A stretch of DNA of 64,000 bases from CALLPQ01 sp964392325. Its GTDB lineage: Bacteria > Pseudomonadota > Alphaproteobacteria > Caulobacterales > Parvularculaceae. Position 1 is the first letter of the stretch. Each line of letters starts with the position of its first letter. The stretch covers positions 304,425 through 368,424 of the forward strand of contig CAYMPJ010000001.1 in assembly GCA_964392325.1 (NCBI GenBank). The letters run 5' to 3'. The notes below the pieces were generated by a model. It saw only the letters and a list, made by a program, of their open reading frames with translations. It searched no databases and was not told where the DNA came from. Both the position numbers and the translations under genes were made by a program. Positions 1-9,075 of the stretch are shown piece by piece.

Positions 1-1080
1 CAACATTTTAGCCGCCCTTTTCCTTTATGGTATGTTGAGGGATTTGCGGAATTTGTAGCAACCACAAAGATTGAGAAAGATAGAGCAATCATTGGCTGGC
101 CCGCAAAAAACCGTCTTGATGTTTTGCAAAATTCGAAGTTTATTCCGATTGAGCAGTTCCTTGTGGCTAGACCAGCCGAGGCAAGGCGTCTTGAAGCAGC
201 AAAGTTTTATGCACAATCGTGGCTTGCTGTTCACTATTTTTATTCTAACCCGGAAAGAGAAGGACAGCTTCTACAGTATTTGAATGGCTTCAGATCGAAA
301 CAAGAAAAAAATACCGAATTTTTTATTGAGGTCATTGGTGAGGATTTAAGAAAATTTCAGAAAAAGCTAGATGTTTATTTGCGACGTCAAATTTCTGCTT
401 TTTCTATTCCGTTTCTTGAGGGGTCTCAACCAGCAATAAAAATAACGCGCTTATCAAAAATAGAGCAAGCATTGTTAATCCCTAATGCGAGACTACGAAT
501 CGGGGTTAAACGTGAAGAAGCGCAAGACATCTGGCGGCGTTTGGAAAAAATTTCTCCAAGTAGCAATGATAAAGATAAACTAGCCTTACTGCGAACCAAG
601 GCTCACACAGCAAGTTGGCTTAATGACTTTGATCAATCAATTTCGTTGTTAGATAGCGCTCTAAAAATAAATTCAGAAGATTTGCAAACACTACATTTGA
701 GCGGGCTAACGAGAGTACTTAAAGCCCGTCGATCAAGCCTCGACACTAAAAGTGCCCTACATCAAGAAGCACGCACCTATTTCGATCGCGCCCTTAAGGT
801 TGACCCAACTCATTATTCAACACTGCTCCACCGTGCCGAGACAACGCCGTCAAATGATGCGAGGTTAAATTATTTACTACAGTCTTGGCAGTTTGCGCCA
901 CAAGTTGAATTAATCTCTTTACGTCTCGCTCGTGCGCTAATCGAGGCTAATAGATTAGACGACGCGTTAAAAATTCTACAACCACTTTTGTATCAGCCAC
1001 ACCGGGCATCAAACAACAAAAGCGTTCAAGATCTGGTGCTTGCGATTCAAAAACTAAAAAGTGACGAAAACCTAAAATAA
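1..1080 (+). CDS. Peptidase-MA-like (gluzincin) / TPR protein, 5'-truncated
   Basis: The reading frame is open from base 1, so the N-terminus lies outside the window and the true start is not visible. The first visible residues include WYVEGFAEF, which resembles the P-x-W-x-x-EG-x-AE segment that carries the downstream Glu ligand in peptidase-MA-like/DUF1570 gluzincins. The HExxH helix would be upstream of the window. A segment with FYAQSWLAVHYF follows, also typical of that family, and then roughly 180 residues of helical TPR-like sequence to the C-terminus. In the family such proteins are usually exported or membrane-anchored with no known substrate. About 359 codons are visible. The function is inferred from weak motif similarity; the TPR half is more certain than the peptidase half. 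Confidence 0.6.
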   Translation, partial: QHFSRPFPLWYVEGFAEFVATTKIEKDRAIIGWPAKNRLDVLQNSKFIPIEQFLVARPAEARRLEAAKFYAQSWLAVHYFYSNPEREGQLLQYLNGFRSKQEKNTEFFIEVIGEDLRKFQKKLDVYLRRQISAFSIPFLEGSQPAIKITRLSKIEQALLIPNARLRIGVKREEAQDIWRRLEKISPSSNDKDKLALLRTKAHTASWLNDFDQSISLLDSALKINSEDLQTLHLSGLTRVLKARRSSLDTKSALHQEARTYFDRALKVDPTHYSTLLHRAETTPSNDARLNYLLQSWQFAPQVELISLRLARALIEANRLDDALKILQPLLYQPHRASNNKSVQDLVLAIQKLKSDENLK

Positions 1081-1233
1081 TGTTGATTGAAAAAATATGG
1101 TGACCAGTTTGTTTTGACCTAAGATCGTAAGGGATTTTTTATTCAATAATCAAACTCGCTTCGACCGGCGGCTAAAATTAAACTACAATTTGCACAGGAC
1201 GATATAATCTTTAAAAAAAATTTTACTAATATA

Positions 1234-1431
1234 ATGGTTGTTTTTATATTATTTTTCTGCGTCATTTATTCATGGAACCTTGTTTTCATGTATCATACTG
1301 CTCCAGAGGAGCTAGAACGAATCTTTTCTGATTCGTCAAAAAGAAGTCTTCTTAATAGGCTACCATTTAGTTTATCAGTAATTGTGGCGCATTTTTTTGC
1401 TTTGTTTCTAACGGCGTTCACACCATGGTAG
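1234..1431 (+). CDS. Possible small two-helix membrane protein
   Basis: This is a 65-codon ATG open frame in an otherwise empty 482-base gap between two convergent genes. The translation has a hydrophobic N-terminal stretch (about residues 1-19), a charged middle (EELERIFSDSSKRS) and a second hydrophobic stretch (about 45-60), as in small two-helix membrane proteins. No Shine-Dalgarno sequence is visible upstream, where the DNA is very A/T-rich. I recognise no family. Chance open frames in A/T-rich DNA often look hydrophobic, so this is weak. Confidence 0.22.
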   Translation: MVVFILFFCVIYSWNLVFMYHTAPEELERIFSDSSKRSLLNRLPFSLSVIVAHFFALFLTAFTPW

Positions 1432-1562
1432 ACAAAAATTACGCTATTTGATAAATAGGTAACCGTAAAAAAATCATGTGCCAATCCATATCAATTCAGT
1501 TATTTCTTGAATTAATTCTTGGTTTTAAACCCGGTATTGATCTCGCTCGCGAGCCAAAAGCG

Positions 1563-2603
1563 TTAATTGCCTTCTGCCCGTAAGGGACGACTCATCAGGG
1601 ATGCGATCGCTTCTTCAAGTTTCGCGCGGCCCTCAACAATATCTGCAACCGCACCGCAAACCGGCATTTCCACTTTATACTTGGCCGCAAGCCCCATAAC
1701 CGCACCCGCCGAGGCAACCCCTTCACTAACAGAGCTACGAGACGTCAAAATCTCCTCAAGGCTTCTACCCTGCCCCAACATTTGACCAAGGGACATATTA
1801 CGAGACCGGGGCGAGCTTGCAGTCAGAACCAAATCACCAAGCCCTGATAATCCACTCATGGTTACGCTGGATGCTCCCATTGCCAGACCAAGCCGGTTAA
1901 ACTCGGCAAAGCCCCGCGCAATCAACGCGGCATGGGCGTTTTCGCCAAAATCCATCCCGTCAACAATGCCGGCGGCAATCGCCAATACATTCTTGACCGC
2001 GCCGCCAAGGGCAACGCCGATAATATCATTGCTCAAATAGGGGCGAAAATGCAGTGCGCCAATGGTTTTAAGCCACCGCGCGCCCGTATGCGGATCATTA
2101 TCCCCAAGAGTTATCGCAGTTGGTTTACCCTTGGCAACGTCATGGGCAAAACTTGGACCCGATAACATAGCCCCTTTTGCTTCTGGCCAGACCTGCGCCA
2201 ACACTTGAGGCATCATCAAAAGACTGCCGCGTTCTATGCCTTTGGCCCCAATGGCAATGGGTTTTTCCAGATCACCGCGATCAAGCGTATCGCGCATGGC
2301 ACTAAGGAGGCTACGGGCCTGTTGCGCGGGGATCATAAATAAAATCGACTCACTCGCCGTCGCCTTTACCAGATCAGTTGTGGCAACTAATTCCGTAGAA
2401 AGAGCAATTCCGGGAAGACGCTTTTTGTTTTCATTGAATTTGTTAATCTCTCGCGCCTGCTGATCGTCGCGCGTCCATAAAAGAGTTGGTATTTTATTAT
2501 GCGTGCACATATTGGCCAGCGCTGTGCCCCATGCACCGCCGCCAATCACGCTAACAGAGGTATAAGGAATTGCCGTTTGGTCAAGAGAAGTAAGGTGTGC
2601 CAT
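1563..2603 (-). CDS. gpsA: NAD(P)H-dependent glycerol-3-phosphate dehydrogenase
   Basis: GpsA reduces dihydroxyacetone phosphate to sn-glycerol-3-phosphate in the cytosol, supplying the backbone for phospholipids. The 346-residue protein has the N-terminal Rossmann motif GGGAWGTALA (about residues 21-30), the GPSFA segment, and the C-terminal substrate/catalytic region GGAVKNVLAIAAGI with the conserved Lys. The length is normal for the family. The ATG start is chosen because the Rossmann fold begins about 17 residues later. In many alphaproteobacteria gpsA lies directly next to tsaD; here tsaD is about 29 kb away, so that pairing has been broken. The upstream neighbour is divergent, with 84 bases between the two starts. 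Confidence 0.96.
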   Translation of the reverse strand: MAHLTSLDQTAIPYTSVSVIGGGAWGTALANMCTHNKIPTLLWTRDDQQAREINKFNENKKRLPGIALSTELVATTDLVKATASESILFMIPAQQARSLLSAMRDTLDRGDLEKPIAIGAKGIERGSLLMMPQVLAQVWPEAKGAMLSGPSFAHDVAKGKPTAITLGDNDPHTGARWLKTIGALHFRPYLSNDIIGVALGGAVKNVLAIAAGIVDGMDFGENAHAALIARGFAEFNRLGLAMGASSVTMSGLSGLGDLVLTASSPRSRNMSLGQMLGQGRSLEEILTSRSSVSEGVASAGAVMGLAAKYKVEMPVCGAVADIVEGRAKLEEAIASLMSRPLRAEGN

Positions 2604-2687
2604 ATATGGGGCCTACCTTTACCTGCTATAAGACTTTTCTCAAGAGCTAAAAATAGGCATGGTGGCAAAAAACAGGTGACAGAAATT

Positions 2688-3683
2688 ATGGTTGAACTCC
2701 CAAAACGCCAGACTTTGGAAAATGCGGCAAAGCTTGTTTATGAAGTCATGCCCCCGACCCCGCAATATGCCTGGCCTCTGCTTGAAAAAGCTTTGGATAT
2801 GGAGGTTTGGGTTAAGCACGAAAATCACACGCCAACGGGTGCCTTCAAAGCAAGGGGCGGTATTACCTTTATAAATTGGCTGCGGGCCACCCACCCGGAG
2901 GTGAAAGGGATCATCACAGCAACCCGTGGCAATCATGGACAATCACAAGCAATGGCCGCATCCAGAGCGGGTCTGGAATGTGTTGTATTAGTTCCTGAAG
3001 GCAATTCCACCGAAAAAAATGACGCCATGAAAGGCTTTGGCGCCGAGCTTATTATTCATGGCAAAGATTTTGACGAAGCCCGCCTTGAAGCAGAGCGCCT
3101 TGCCAAAGAACGCGGCCTATTTATTGTACCCTCATTTCATCCCGCTCTTGTAAGAGGAGTTGCAAGCTATGGGCTGGAGCTTTTCTCGAAGGTAGATGAT
3201 CTTGATGCGGTCTTTGTGCCTATTGGCTGTGGCTCCGGGATATGCGCAACAATTATGGCCCGCGAAGCACTGGGCCTGAAGACGAAAATTTATGGGGTTG
3301 TCTCTGAAAATGCCGATAGCGCCAAACGCTCTTTTGATGCGGGAAAATTGATCGAAACAAAAACCGCTACGACTTTTGCTGATGGCATGGCGGTGCGCGT
3401 ACCCGTGGAAGAAGCATTTAATATTTATAAAACCTATGCAGAGGATATTATTACCGTTAGCGAAGAACAAGTCGCTGATGCCATTCGCCTTTATTATCAT
3501 ACAACCCATAATATTGCGGAAGGCGCGGGAGCTGCACCTTTGGCCGCGCTTACAAAAATGCGCAACGAGAATCCCGACGAGTGGAGAGGCAAAAAAGTTG
3601 CCACTATTTTATGTGGGCAAAATATTGATACCGAGTGGTTTGTAAAAGTCATGCAAGGCGGTGTTCCTCACATAAAACTATAA
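2688..3683 (+). CDS. Threonine/serine dehydratase family PLP enzyme
   Basis: This is a fold-type II PLP enzyme of the IlvA/TdcB group. It probably deaminates threonine, serine or a hydroxy-amino acid such as 3-hydroxyaspartate. The PLP-binding Lys is in PTGAFKARGG (about residues 49-58), the asparagine loop is TRGNHGQS, and the glycine-rich phosphate loop is GCGSG. There is no C-terminal ACT domain: the 331-residue protein is catalytic only, like biodegradative rather than feedback-regulated enzymes. The open frame extends upstream into gpsA's opposite strand, but the ATG at 2688 follows AGGTG about 10 bases earlier and matches family N-termini; GTG at 2676 is an alternative. The 3' end overlaps the convergent priA by 16 bases. 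Substrate is not decidable from sequence. Confidence 0.85.
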   Translation: MVELPKRQTLENAAKLVYEVMPPTPQYAWPLLEKALDMEVWVKHENHTPTGAFKARGGITFINWLRATHPEVKGIITATRGNHGQSQAMAASRAGLECVVLVPEGNSTEKNDAMKGFGAELIIHGKDFDEARLEAERLAKERGLFIVPSFHPALVRGVASYGLELFSKVDDLDAVFVPIGCGSGICATIMAREALGLKTKIYGVVSENADSAKRSFDAGKLIETKTATTFADGMAVRVPVEEAFNIYKTYAEDIITVSEEQVADAIRLYYHTTHNIAEGAGAAPLAALTKMRNENPDEWRGKKVATILCGQNIDTEWFVKVMQGGVPHIKL

Positions 3684-5905
3684 GGGTCCACATCAATCAC
3701 ACGGCGTATATTAGAGGGCACCTTCACCGCATTCGCCCAATCTTTTAAAAAGCCTTGCAAATTAATATCGCGGCGCGCGCGCACTAACATCCGTACACGA
3801 ACATCGCCTTTGAGGCGATAAATTGGCGCAGGCGCGGGGCCCCAAATCTCGATACCATTAGCGCGCGGCGCGCTCTCAAGCATGGATTTTGCCAGTTCTT
3901 GCACCCCGCGCTCATCACTTCCACGCAAGATAATTGCTGCGATACGCCCAAAGGGGGGAAATAACATCGATATCCGCCCCGCCGCCTCGGCGGCCATAAA
4001 TTTATCCCGGTCTGAATCAATCAATGCCTGAAGCACCGGCGCGTCGGGCGCATAAGTTTGGAGCATCGCACGGCCCGGTTTATCGGCACGCCCGGCACGC
4101 CCCGAAACCTGACAAAGCAATTGATAAGTACGCTCAGCAGCCCTTAGATCGCCCCCCGCAAGTCCCAAATCCGCATCCACAACGCCCACAAAGGTCAGTC
4201 CCGGAAAATGATGCCCCTTGGCCGCAGCTTGCGTAGCGACAAGAATGTCAATGTTGCCATCACGCATAGCGTTCAAGACGGCCTTTAATTTTTCCGGGGA
4301 GCGGGTTCTATCGGAAGACAGGATTTCAAGTTTCGCCTTCGGCCATCGCTGCGCGGCTTCATCTGCAATCCGCTCCACCCCCGGACCGCATGCCGCTAAA
4401 CCACCCACCGCATTGCATTGGGGGCAGGCATCAGGTTTTGGTATTGAATAACCAGTATGGTGACACACTAGCCGGTTTTCGAAACGATGCTCGACAAGGC
4501 ATGTATCGGAATGGGGAGATTTCATGCGGTACCCGCATTTGCGGCACAAGGTTAAGGGCGCATAACCGCGGCGGTTCAAAAACAGCAGGGATTGTTCGCC
4601 GCGCTCGAGGCTCATATTTACCCCCTCCACCATGGGAGGCGACAGCCAAACCGGTTGAACGGGCACGTCTTTTATCGGCTCCAGTTTTTGCGGTGGGTTT
4701 TTTCGCATATCGATAAGACTAAGCTCGGGCAGCTGCGCAGGGCCATAACGGGATGTCAGCTTGATGTGCCTATATCGCCCTTCGGTGGCATTTATCAAAG
4801 TCTCCAAAGCCGGGGTCGCAGAGGTCAGCACCACCGGAAAACCCCCAAGCGCGCCGCGCGCTACCGCCATATCCCGCCCCTGATACAAGACGCCCTCTTC
4901 CTGCTTATACGCCCCGTCATGCTCTTCATCGACAATAATCAATTTGAGATTTTTAAAGGGAAGAAACAGCGCCGAGCGCGCCCCCACCACAAGGCGCGCC
5001 TGACCCTCCAGAACCCGTCGCCAAACCCGGCGGCGCATAGCCCCGGAGATATCGGAATGCCACGGTGCGGGCGCTGCCCCGAAGCGCTCTTCTATGCGCT
5101 TTAAGAAAGGGAGTGTCAGACCAATCTCTGGCAATAAAACCAGTATTTGCGCGCCGGGATCACGGGCAAGAACCGCGCTTACCGCCTCCAGATACACTTC
5201 GGTTTTTCCTGATCCGGTTACCCCGTCGAGCAGGAACGCCCCCTTTTCAGCCTCGCAAAGCTGATCGGCCGCCTCTCTTTGATCGGCTGCAAGTTTGTGT
5301 CCCTTCCTGTCAAGATCGGGGATATCAAAGGGCAAATCCGGATCAAGACTGATCCGGCATAAAGCGCCCGCCTTTTCCAACCCCCTGATCACACCATCAC
5401 CCGCGCCGCTCGCTTTTTTTAGCGCTGCATTAGTGATGGGTTCATCCCCAAGCGCCTCCAAAACCGCTTTGCGCGCATCTGTAAGCCGCAAATTTTCTGG
5501 TAACGCGTCTGTTTTTTCCCAGGCAATGATGCCTTTTGGTGCCTTCAAAGCATCCCCATGACGCATCACAAGACGCAGCACCGCGCCTAGGGGGAACAAG
5601 GTATAATTTGCAACCCACTCGATAAATTGCCGAACCTGACCATTAAGAGGCTCGCAGTCATGGCGCATGACAATCGGCTTCAATTTACTGAACTCATAAT
5701 CGCCCTCTTGTGCCAGTCCCCAGACCACGCCATTGACCCTGCGCGGGCCAAAGGGAACCTCGACAAAATCCCCCAGCAAAAGCTCCATATCCGCCGGGAT
5801 CGCATAATCGAAGGCCGAAGCGAGGGGCATTGGCAATAGAATTTGCGCCCGCTTGTCCGCAGGATGCTCCAACTCTGGCAAATGACTAGAAAAAAGAGTA
5901 GACAT
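3668..5905 (-). CDS. priA: Primosomal replication protein N' (helicase PriA)
   Basis: PriA is the superfamily 2 3'-5' DNA helicase that recognises stalled or collapsed replication forks and reloads DnaB. The 745-residue protein has an N-terminal 3'BD-like region, Walker A in GVTGSGKTE (about residues 230-238), the DEEH box in IIVDEEHDGAYKQEE, and a cysteine-rich zinc-binding insert between the helicase lobes starting CRKCGYRM and ending CPQC. The C-terminal lobe has SGRAGRADKPG, matching motif VI. The length is normal. It is divergent from the following DUF1036 gene and convergent with the dehydratase gene. Confidence 0.96.
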   Translation of the reverse strand: MSTLFSSHLPELEHPADKRAQILLPMPLASAFDYAIPADMELLLGDFVEVPFGPRRVNGVVWGLAQEGDYEFSKLKPIVMRHDCEPLNGQVRQFIEWVANYTLFPLGAVLRLVMRHGDALKAPKGIIAWEKTDALPENLRLTDARKAVLEALGDEPITNAALKKASGAGDGVIRGLEKAGALCRISLDPDLPFDIPDLDRKGHKLAADQREAADQLCEAEKGAFLLDGVTGSGKTEVYLEAVSAVLARDPGAQILVLLPEIGLTLPFLKRIEERFGAAPAPWHSDISGAMRRRVWRRVLEGQARLVVGARSALFLPFKNLKLIIVDEEHDGAYKQEEGVLYQGRDMAVARGALGGFPVVLTSATPALETLINATEGRYRHIKLTSRYGPAQLPELSLIDMRKNPPQKLEPIKDVPVQPVWLSPPMVEGVNMSLERGEQSLLFLNRRGYAPLTLCRKCGYRMKSPHSDTCLVEHRFENRLVCHHTGYSIPKPDACPQCNAVGGLAACGPGVERIADEAAQRWPKAKLEILSSDRTRSPEKLKAVLNAMRDGNIDILVATQAAAKGHHFPGLTFVGVVDADLGLAGGDLRAAERTYQLLCQVSGRAGRADKPGRAMLQTYAPDAPVLQALIDSDRDKFMAAEAAGRISMLFPPFGRIAAIILRGSDERGVQELAKSMLESAPRANGIEIWGPAPAPIYRLKGDVRVRMLVRARRDINLQGFLKDWANAVKVPSNIRRVIDVDPYSFM

Positions 5906-6018
5906 ATTTCGTGGAGTTTACCTGCTACCGGGATATAAGAGCCTTGATTGCCGCGCGGTATGCGCTACACATAAGAACACACAATTTTGTTGAGCACAGT
6001 AGCATAGTGGGAAGACGC

Positions 6019-7107
6019 ATGAGGCAAATCATTTCAAGCTTTGGTGTTTTTATTGTTGTACTCACATCGATGGCTTTTGCCCAAGCTGCCCACGCAAAAT
6101 ACAGCCTTTGCAATAAAACCAGCTACGCTTTACGGGCCTCGATCGGCTATGTCGATGGGGATTCACTCGCCACAAGAGGCTGGTGGCCCCTTAACCCGGG
6201 TCAGTGCAAATTGGTGCTTACTGAAAAAATCAGCCCTGGTCGATATTTTGTCTATGCCGAAGCCATTGACGGACACAAAGGCCCAAAGCGCACATGGTCA
6301 GGCGATACATCACTTTGTGTGGCAAATAGCGGATTTTTTAACCAGCGCTCACAGGAAGTGTGTCGCGGTGAGCCCCAAAACCAACGCGAATTTTTTGATG
6401 TAGAAGTCACCGCGGAAGCCAAGGGCATCTGGACCACAGATTTTGTGGAAGCCAATAATTATACCATTTATTCTGCCGAAGTTGCTGGCATTCAAAGACT
6501 ACTCAATGATGTTGGCCTGCCGGTAAAACATATTGATGGCACCATGGGTCGCCAGACCAGAAGAGCTATCGCTGCTTACCGTAAAAACCGGGGTCTTGCT
6601 GATGGCAACACTATCGACGATGAGCTTTTGACCAGCCTCATTGATGAAGCCAATACCCGCGATGCCAAGCTTGGGTTTTTCTATTGTAATAAAGCCAGTG
6701 AACAAGTCTGGAGTGCGATCGCTTTTCCCGCTTCAAAAGAGGTTTATACCAGCAAAGGCTGGTGGCGTCTCGACCCGGGACAATGCGTCAAAGTTTTTAA
6801 AGGCAAGCTTGCCCATGATCATTATTATGTATACGGAGAAATGGGCAATGGCGACGAAGACCCTTCCCAGACGCGTGTTCTTAGCGATGGGGATAAAGAA
6901 TTTTGCACAAATGATGTGGTATTCAATTTTAAAAATGATGGTCCTTGCGGCGTAAAAGATCTCAACACAAGTCTTTTCAAGCGTGTCGAAATAGGGGCTT
7001 CCCCAGCGGCAACCTATGAATTTCATCAAGATGCGTTCGCTTTAAAAAAACAAGCTGCTGAAGAAACAAATGTGCAAGGCGCACAAGAAACAACGCCAGC
7101 GCAATAG
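6019..7107 (+). CDS. Exported protein, DUF1036 - PG-binding - DUF1036
   Basis: The 362-residue protein begins with a signal peptide ending near AQAAHAK. It then has two copies of the DUF1036 module, recognisable by the paired signatures SLCNKTSYALRASIGY...RGWWPLNPGQC (first copy) and FYCNKASEQVWSAIAF...KGWWRLDPGQC (second copy). Between them is a peptidoglycan_binding_1-like segment with GTMGRQTRRAIAAYRKN. DUF1036 proteins are common periplasmic proteins in alphaproteobacteria with no established function. The PG-binding segment suggests attachment to the cell wall. The ATG at 6019 is chosen because the signal peptide begins there; the open frame extends 36 codons further without a signal-like sequence. 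Confidence 0.8.
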   Translation: MRQIISSFGVFIVVLTSMAFAQAAHAKYSLCNKTSYALRASIGYVDGDSLATRGWWPLNPGQCKLVLTEKISPGRYFVYAEAIDGHKGPKRTWSGDTSLCVANSGFFNQRSQEVCRGEPQNQREFFDVEVTAEAKGIWTTDFVEANNYTIYSAEVAGIQRLLNDVGLPVKHIDGTMGRQTRRAIAAYRKNRGLADGNTIDDELLTSLIDEANTRDAKLGFFYCNKASEQVWSAIAFPASKEVYTSKGWWRLDPGQCVKVFKGKLAHDHYYVYGEMGNGDEDPSQTRVLSDGDKEFCTNDVVFNFKNDGPCGVKDLNTSLFKRVEIGASPAATYEFHQDAFALKKQAAEETNVQGAQETTPAQ

Positions 7108-7167
7108 TCGTTGGAGCTAACCAATCTTACGCCTATATGTCCTCTAACTCTTATTAATGAGATCCCT

Positions 7168-7869
7168 ATGGGCGATTTTCGTCATGTTCAAAATTGGGTG
7201 TTTGACCTTGATAACACCCTCTACCCGGCTGAGTATAATCTTTTTGCGCAAATCGACATACGCATGACCCGCTTTGTCGCAAACCTGCTGGATTTACCGC
7301 CCGTTGAAGCGCGCAAAATACAAAAAGATTATTATGTCCGGTACGGAACAACTTTATCGGGCCTAATGAACGAGCATAGCGTTAAGCCCGAAGACTTTAT
7401 GGATTATGTCCACAATATTGATGTTAGCCATGTCTCTCACGATGAAATTCTGGCTGCAACGATCTCTAACCTGCCAGGGCGCAAATTCATATTTACAAAT
7501 GGCTCCCAAAAGCACGCCGCCAATGTAACCAGTGCTTTGGGTATTGAGGCAATATTTGATGGCGTATTCGACATTCGCGATGCGGGCTATGTGCCAAAAC
7601 CACATCCGGATGCCTATCATTTATTCCTTGAGCGCTATGATATTGAACCGGGTACTGCTGCAATGTTTGAAGACATAATAGTCAATCTGGAAGTCCCGGA
7701 AAAACTTGGCATGAAAACCATATTGGTCTGCTCGGGCAGTGACTGGCTCAAAAATGAACCCAGCGCCAAACGCCCCGCACACCTTGATGATGATGCGCCG
7801 CATGTACATTTTCGCACCAATAACTTGACAGATTTTCTCTCAGGCCTGAAGACAACTGCCAATTCTTAA
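7168..7869 (+). CDS. HAD-superfamily pyrimidine 5'-nucleotidase-like phosphatase
   Basis: This is a haloacid dehalogenase-like hydrolase of the SDT1/pyrimidine 5'-nucleotidase group, expected to dephosphorylate nucleotides or similar phosphates. Motif I is FDLDNTLYP (nucleophile and acid/base Asp) about ten residues in, motif II is IFTNGSQKHA, the motif III Lys is in PKPHPDAY, and motif IV is FEDI. The cap between motifs I and II is helical. The ATG at 7168 is chosen because the catalytic Asp follows immediately; an upstream TTG at 7111 would add 19 residues with no homology-like character. It lies 29 bases before dapD on the same strand, so they may be cotranscribed. Confidence 0.82.
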   Translation: MGDFRHVQNWVFDLDNTLYPAEYNLFAQIDIRMTRFVANLLDLPPVEARKIQKDYYVRYGTTLSGLMNEHSVKPEDFMDYVHNIDVSHVSHDEILAATISNLPGRKFIFTNGSQKHAANVTSALGIEAIFDGVFDIRDAGYVPKPHPDAYHLFLERYDIEPGTAAMFEDIIVNLEVPEKLGMKTILVCSGSDWLKNEPSAKRPAHLDDDAPHVHFRTNNLTDFLSGLKTTANS

Positions 7870-7898
7870 AACAAATCACTAAATTTTCGGAGAGCCAC

Positions 7899-8744
7899 AT
7901 GGCGGATGCAAATCACCTGCAAGACATCATTGAACAAGCTTGGGAACAACGAGACAATCTCGGCTCTGTTAAGGGCATTGCAGAGGCCGTCGAGGAAACT
8001 CTTTTATTACTTGATCAGGGTACGGTACGCATATGCGAAAAACAAGGCAACAAAGACTGGGTCGTGAATCAGTGGTTGAAAAAGGCTGTTCTCCTATCTT
8101 TTCGTTTAAACCCGAATGCCCTTGTTGAAGGCGGCCCGGGCGGCGGCCATTGGTGGGATAAAGTTGCATCCAAATTTGAAGGTTGGAGCGCCGCTGATTT
8201 TGAAAAAGCCGGTTTTCGGGCGGTTCCAAATGCTGCTGTCCGGCGCGGCTCTTTTATTGCGCCCAATGCCGTCTTGATGCCCTCTTACGTCAATATTGGC
8301 GCTTATGTCGGCTCTGGCAGTATGATTGACACTTGGGCGACCGTGGGCTCGTGCGCGCAAATCGGCGAGAACTGCCATATTTCCGGCGGTGCCGGCATTG
8401 GCGGCGTCTTGGAGCCGCTGCAAGCCAATCCGGTCATCATTGAAGATAATTGCTTTATCGGCGCACGCTCCGAGGTCGCCGAGGGGGTCATTATCCGCGA
8501 GGGCGCGGTCCTATCCATGGGTGTATATTTAGGGGCCTCCACGAAAATCATCGATCGCGAAACCGGCGAGACCTTTATGGGCGAAGTGCCCCCCTTTAGT
8601 GTTGTCGTTCCCGGCACGATCCCGGCCAGGAAAAACCTGCCAGATCAAGATTGGGGACCCTCGCTATATTGCGCCGTCATCGTAAAACGCGTCGATGCGC
8701 AAACCCGCTCCAAAACATCGATCAACGAGCTGCTGCGCGACTAA
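7899..8744 (+). CDS. dapD: 2,3,4,5-tetrahydropyridine-2,6-dicarboxylate N-succinyltransferase
   Basis: DapD transfers succinate from succinyl-CoA to tetrahydrodipicolinate in the succinylase branch of diaminopimelate/lysine synthesis. The 281-residue protein has a helical N-terminal domain and a left-handed beta-helix of hexapeptide repeats starting near VRRGSFIAPNAVLMP and running through GGAGIGGVLEP and EDNCFIGARSEVAEG. The length is typical. CGGAGA lies a few bases before the ATG and fixes the start. The next gene is on the opposite strand after a 331-base gap. Confidence 0.96.
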   Translation: MADANHLQDIIEQAWEQRDNLGSVKGIAEAVEETLLLLDQGTVRICEKQGNKDWVVNQWLKKAVLLSFRLNPNALVEGGPGGGHWWDKVASKFEGWSAADFEKAGFRAVPNAAVRRGSFIAPNAVLMPSYVNIGAYVGSGSMIDTWATVGSCAQIGENCHISGGAGIGGVLEPLQANPVIIEDNCFIGARSEVAEGVIIREGAVLSMGVYLGASTKIIDRETGETFMGEVPPFSVVVPGTIPARKNLPDQDWGPSLYCAVIVKRVDAQTRSKTSINELLRD

Positions 8745-9075
8745 TAAGGCGCAAGGCCAAAGCACGTCCCCGGGATCGGGTTTGAAATCAGACAGCTTAC
8801 TGAAACGACCCTCAGTTATTTGTTCGCGGAAGTTGACAAACAGAAAATGCACGTGGCGAAGACTGTTTTAAGACAATTAGCGACTAGCGCCGTATCAGCC
8901 AAGTGAAGCATAAATCCAATCTGTGTGAGTGTTTTATTTAGGGCGTATCCCGCCCCACAGCTCGGAGGCTGTTGTGAGGCGAATTTAAGCCGCTGGCATT
9001 TCGACTGCTTTCGGCGTCAGAGGGGGTATTAGCTGGATGACTTAGTGAGCTCATAGACCAGAGTAGAACTAGGAG
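8745..9075. other. 331-base gap with no supported gene
   Basis: I see no convincing coding sequence, RNA gene or strong terminator here. Frames in both directions are short and do not resemble known families. The gap separates conserved dapD from two accessory-looking genes on the opposite strand and may contain decayed DNA at the edge of that patch. Confidence 0.5.

Noticed and set aside
8745..9075. A possible RNA gene in the gap after dapD
   Set aside because: No recognisable tmRNA, RNase P, 6S or SRP RNA motifs, and no terminator with a T-run at either end.
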